Below, piece after piece: positions 62,631 through 64,000 of a DNA stretch of 64,000 bases. The translations under genes were made by a program, and so were the position numbers. A model generated the notes under the pieces. The model saw nothing but the letters and a program-made list of their open reading frames with translations. It did no database searches and had not been told where the DNA came from. The stretch's first letter is position 1, and every line of letters starts with the position of its first letter. This DNA comes from Roseiarcus sp963807735 (GTDB lineage: Bacteria; Pseudomonadota; Alphaproteobacteria; Rhizobiales; Beijerinckiaceae), in contig CAWEDI010000018.1 in the NCBI GenBank assembly GCA_963807735.1, positions 62,001 through 126,000 on the forward strand. Reading direction: 5' to 3'.

Positions 62631-63733
62631 CGTTGGCCTCCATCCTCGGCGACGACGCGGACGAACGCCGCGGTCTCCTCGGCGAGCCGTGCCGGCGGCG
62701 CGGCGAGCAGCGCGCCGCCGATCAGCAATAGGGTGTCGGGCCCGTAGAAGTCGAGCATCTCCGGAACCCGGGCGACGGTCATGCCGCCGGCCGGCGCTGG
62801 CGCGGCGTCCTTGAACACGCCCCACGGCGCGCGAAGGCCCTCGGCGAGGGCGCGGCAAGTCTCCCGGCTGTAGCCGAACCGGCCGCCGTAGTTCGGGAAA
62901 ATGCCGACATCGCCGCCGACTAGACGGAACAGCCGCTGCAACGCCGGCGGCGCGATGCGCGCCGCGCCGCCCATCGTCGGGTGCGCGAAAAAGGCGAGAT
63001 CGCGGTTTTCCGCCGCCAACGCCTGTGCCGTTGAGAGGCCGGCGATCATCGGCGCGATCATCACCGCGTCGAGCCCGGCCTCGCGCACTTGCTCGATCTG
63101 CCGGCGCATCGTCGCGTAGTGGCCGCTGAGGCTCGGGACGTAGCCGGCAAGCCGCCCGGTCTTCTCGGCCGCTCGCTGCGCGGCCGCCGCGCAGGCGCGC
63201 ACGCGCTCGGCGAAAGGCGAGTAGGCCTGATCCGCCAGCCCGTGGTCGTCCTTGATAAAATCGACGCCGCCGTGCGCGAACGCCTCGACGAGATCGGCGA
63301 GCTTTGCGGGAGAAAGCCCCTGCGGCTTGAGCGCGACGCAGGTCAGCGCGCGGGCCCGCGCCGACGCGCGGGCGCGTAAGCCGGCGATGCCCTGTCCCGG
63401 TCCCGGAAAGCGCGCCAGAACCTCGTCCGGCAGGCGGAAATCGGCGAGCTCGACATCGGTTTGCAGCGAGGAATTGCCGTAGAGCATGTTGAGCAACTGG
63501 CCGGCGTCGTCGCCGACGGTGGCGGCGCTCAGCGCGATCTCCACCTCGAACCGGCCGCCGCCGAGATCGCGGATCGCGCCGGGTTCGCCGACGATCTCGC
63601 TTCTCACCCAATCGTCGCGCACGGCTTCGAGCGGCGCCTCGATGCTCTGCTCCAGCGCGATCGCGCGCGCCCGCGACTCGATGGACGCCGCGTCGCTGCC
63701 GACCCGATAGACGGCGATGATCCTCGAACTCAA
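62627..63733 (-). CDS. RuBisCO-like protein (form IV)
   Basis: 368 aa from TTG 63733 (GGAGCGGGG upstream), in place of an unconserved longer frame. RuBisCO large-chain fold: N-terminal domain with LLNMLYGNSSLQTDVELADF, then FPGPGQGIAGLR. The barrel carries CVALKPQGLSP (Lys136), HGGVDFIKDDHGLADQAYSP (Lys161, Asp163, His164 where carboxylases have KDDE), FAHPTMGGAARIAPPALQRL, IFPNYGGRFGYSRETCRALA, and C-terminal PAGGMTVARVPEMLDFYGPD. The His substitution and missing residues rule out carboxylation. It resembles the R. rubrum-type 5-methylthioribulose-1-phosphate 1,3-isomerase and is coupled to a cupin. Other form IV roles remain possible. Confidence 0.85.
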   Translation of the reverse strand: MSSRIIAVYRVGSDAASIESRARAIALEQSIEAPLEAVRDDWVRSEIVGEPGAIRDLGGGRFEVEIALSAATVGDDAGQLLNMLYGNSSLQTDVELADFRLPDEVLARFPGPGQGIAGLRARASARARALTCVALKPQGLSPAKLADLVEAFAHGGVDFIKDDHGLADQAYSPFAERVRACAAAAQRAAEKTGRLAGYVPSLSGHYATMRRQIEQVREAGLDAVMIAPMIAGLSTAQALAAENRDLAFFAHPTMGGAARIAPPALQRLFRLVGGDVGIFPNYGGRFGYSRETCRALAEGLRAPWGVFKDAAPAPAGGMTVARVPEMLDFYGPDTLLLIGGALLAAPPARLAEETAAFVRVVAEDGGQR

Positions 63734-63853
63734 AGTCCCCGCTCCTTTGGCGATGCCTATTCCCCGGCGACGCGTCCTTGGCAAGCCTTCCCTTCCGCAA
63801 ATCCGGCGCGTATAGGAGCCCCATTCTCTTCCAAATCTTCGGGGTCGCAGGCG

Positions 63854-64000
63854 ATGGCTGGGCACAGTCAGTTCAAGAACATCATGCACAAGAAGGGGAA
63901 GCAGGACGCGATCCGCTCCAAACTGTTCTCCAAGCTCGCGCGCGAAATCACCGTGGCGGCGAAGATGGGCACGCCTGATCCCAACATGAACCCGCGCCTG
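63854..64000 (+). CDS. YebC/PmpR-type protein, 5' part
   Basis: 49 codons before the right edge: MAGHSQFKNIMHKKGKQDAI, then RSKLFSKLAREITVAAKMGT PDPN continuing to NMNPRL. This is the invariant N-terminus of YebC/TACO1 proteins, recently linked to relief of ribosome stalling and earlier called transcriptional regulators. In Alphaproteobacteria it often precedes ruvC; the continuation is outside the window. Confidence 0.95.
   Translation, partial: MAGHSQFKNIMHKKGKQDAIRSKLFSKLAREITVAAKMGTPDPNMNPRL

Overview
The window is a high-GC stretch of an alphaproteobacterial chromosome. Several loci place it in the order Hyphomicrobiales (Rhizobiales): MucR, GapR, GlnII, a phasin, AapQ/AapM, the gbpR-chvE-gguAB sugar-uptake locus, and two dispersed palindromic repeat families of the kind common in that order. 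Genus cannot be fixed from the sequence; a Beijerinckiaceae, Methylocystaceae or Xanthobacteraceae relative would fit, but that is inference.

Layout. 1-2.7 kb is an accessory region: a catalytic-domain-only tyrosine recombinase, a DUF3768 protein and small unknown genes. It abuts the 3' end of tRNA-Glu(CTC) at 2749-2824, so it looks like the edge of an integrated element. 2.9-10.8 kb is metabolic: a 3-hydroxyisobutyrate-type dehydrogenase, a DODA-type dioxygenase, an acyltransferase, an MFS transporter, a HIT protein, glutamine synthetase II behind a sigma-54-like promoter, and a GNAT enzyme. 10.8-26 kb is the most unusual part: a frameshifted Orn/Lys/Arg decarboxylase, a 983-residue GH19 + sedolisin + lipase fusion in an operon with a membrane protein, an ABC-F ATPase, MucR, and a 1842-residue envelope protein (membrane anchor, BON-like modules, long Ala-rich coiled coil built partly from exact 138-bp repeats, OmpA domain).

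26-36.6 kb holds a GS-like ligase beside a glutamine amidotransferase, pheT (without pheS), a ParE/RelE-type toxin-antitoxin pair, and livGFHM. 36-41 kb is gbpR-chvE-gguA-gguB. 41-50.5 kb holds moaE/moaD/pgsA, upp, aapQ/aapM, gapR, a 2OG-dioxygenase, an SDR and a hybrid sensor kinase. 50.5-52.5 kb holds metF and an ArsR-methyltransferase fusion resembling SahR, with a clear palindromic operator over its start; both genes are interrupted by many single-base indels. 52.6-64 kb contains leuS-lptE-thpR, an orphan HEPN protein, a GIY-YIG protein, queF, a BDH2-like SDR, CoxG, and a RuBisCO-like protein translationally coupled to a cupin, ending in a partial yebC.

How it fits together. Nitrogen (GlnII, GS-like ligase, amino-acid transporters), methionine/SAM cycle (metF, SahR-like) and MTA salvage (RuBisCO-like protein + cupin) functions recur. 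The best candidates for something not well described are the GH19-sedolisin-lipase fusion with its membrane partner, and the repeat-expanded OmpA protein with its three-helix neighbour. At least four loci carry apparent single-base frameshifts, densest at 51.05-51.95 kb, which points to consensus error as much as to gene decay.
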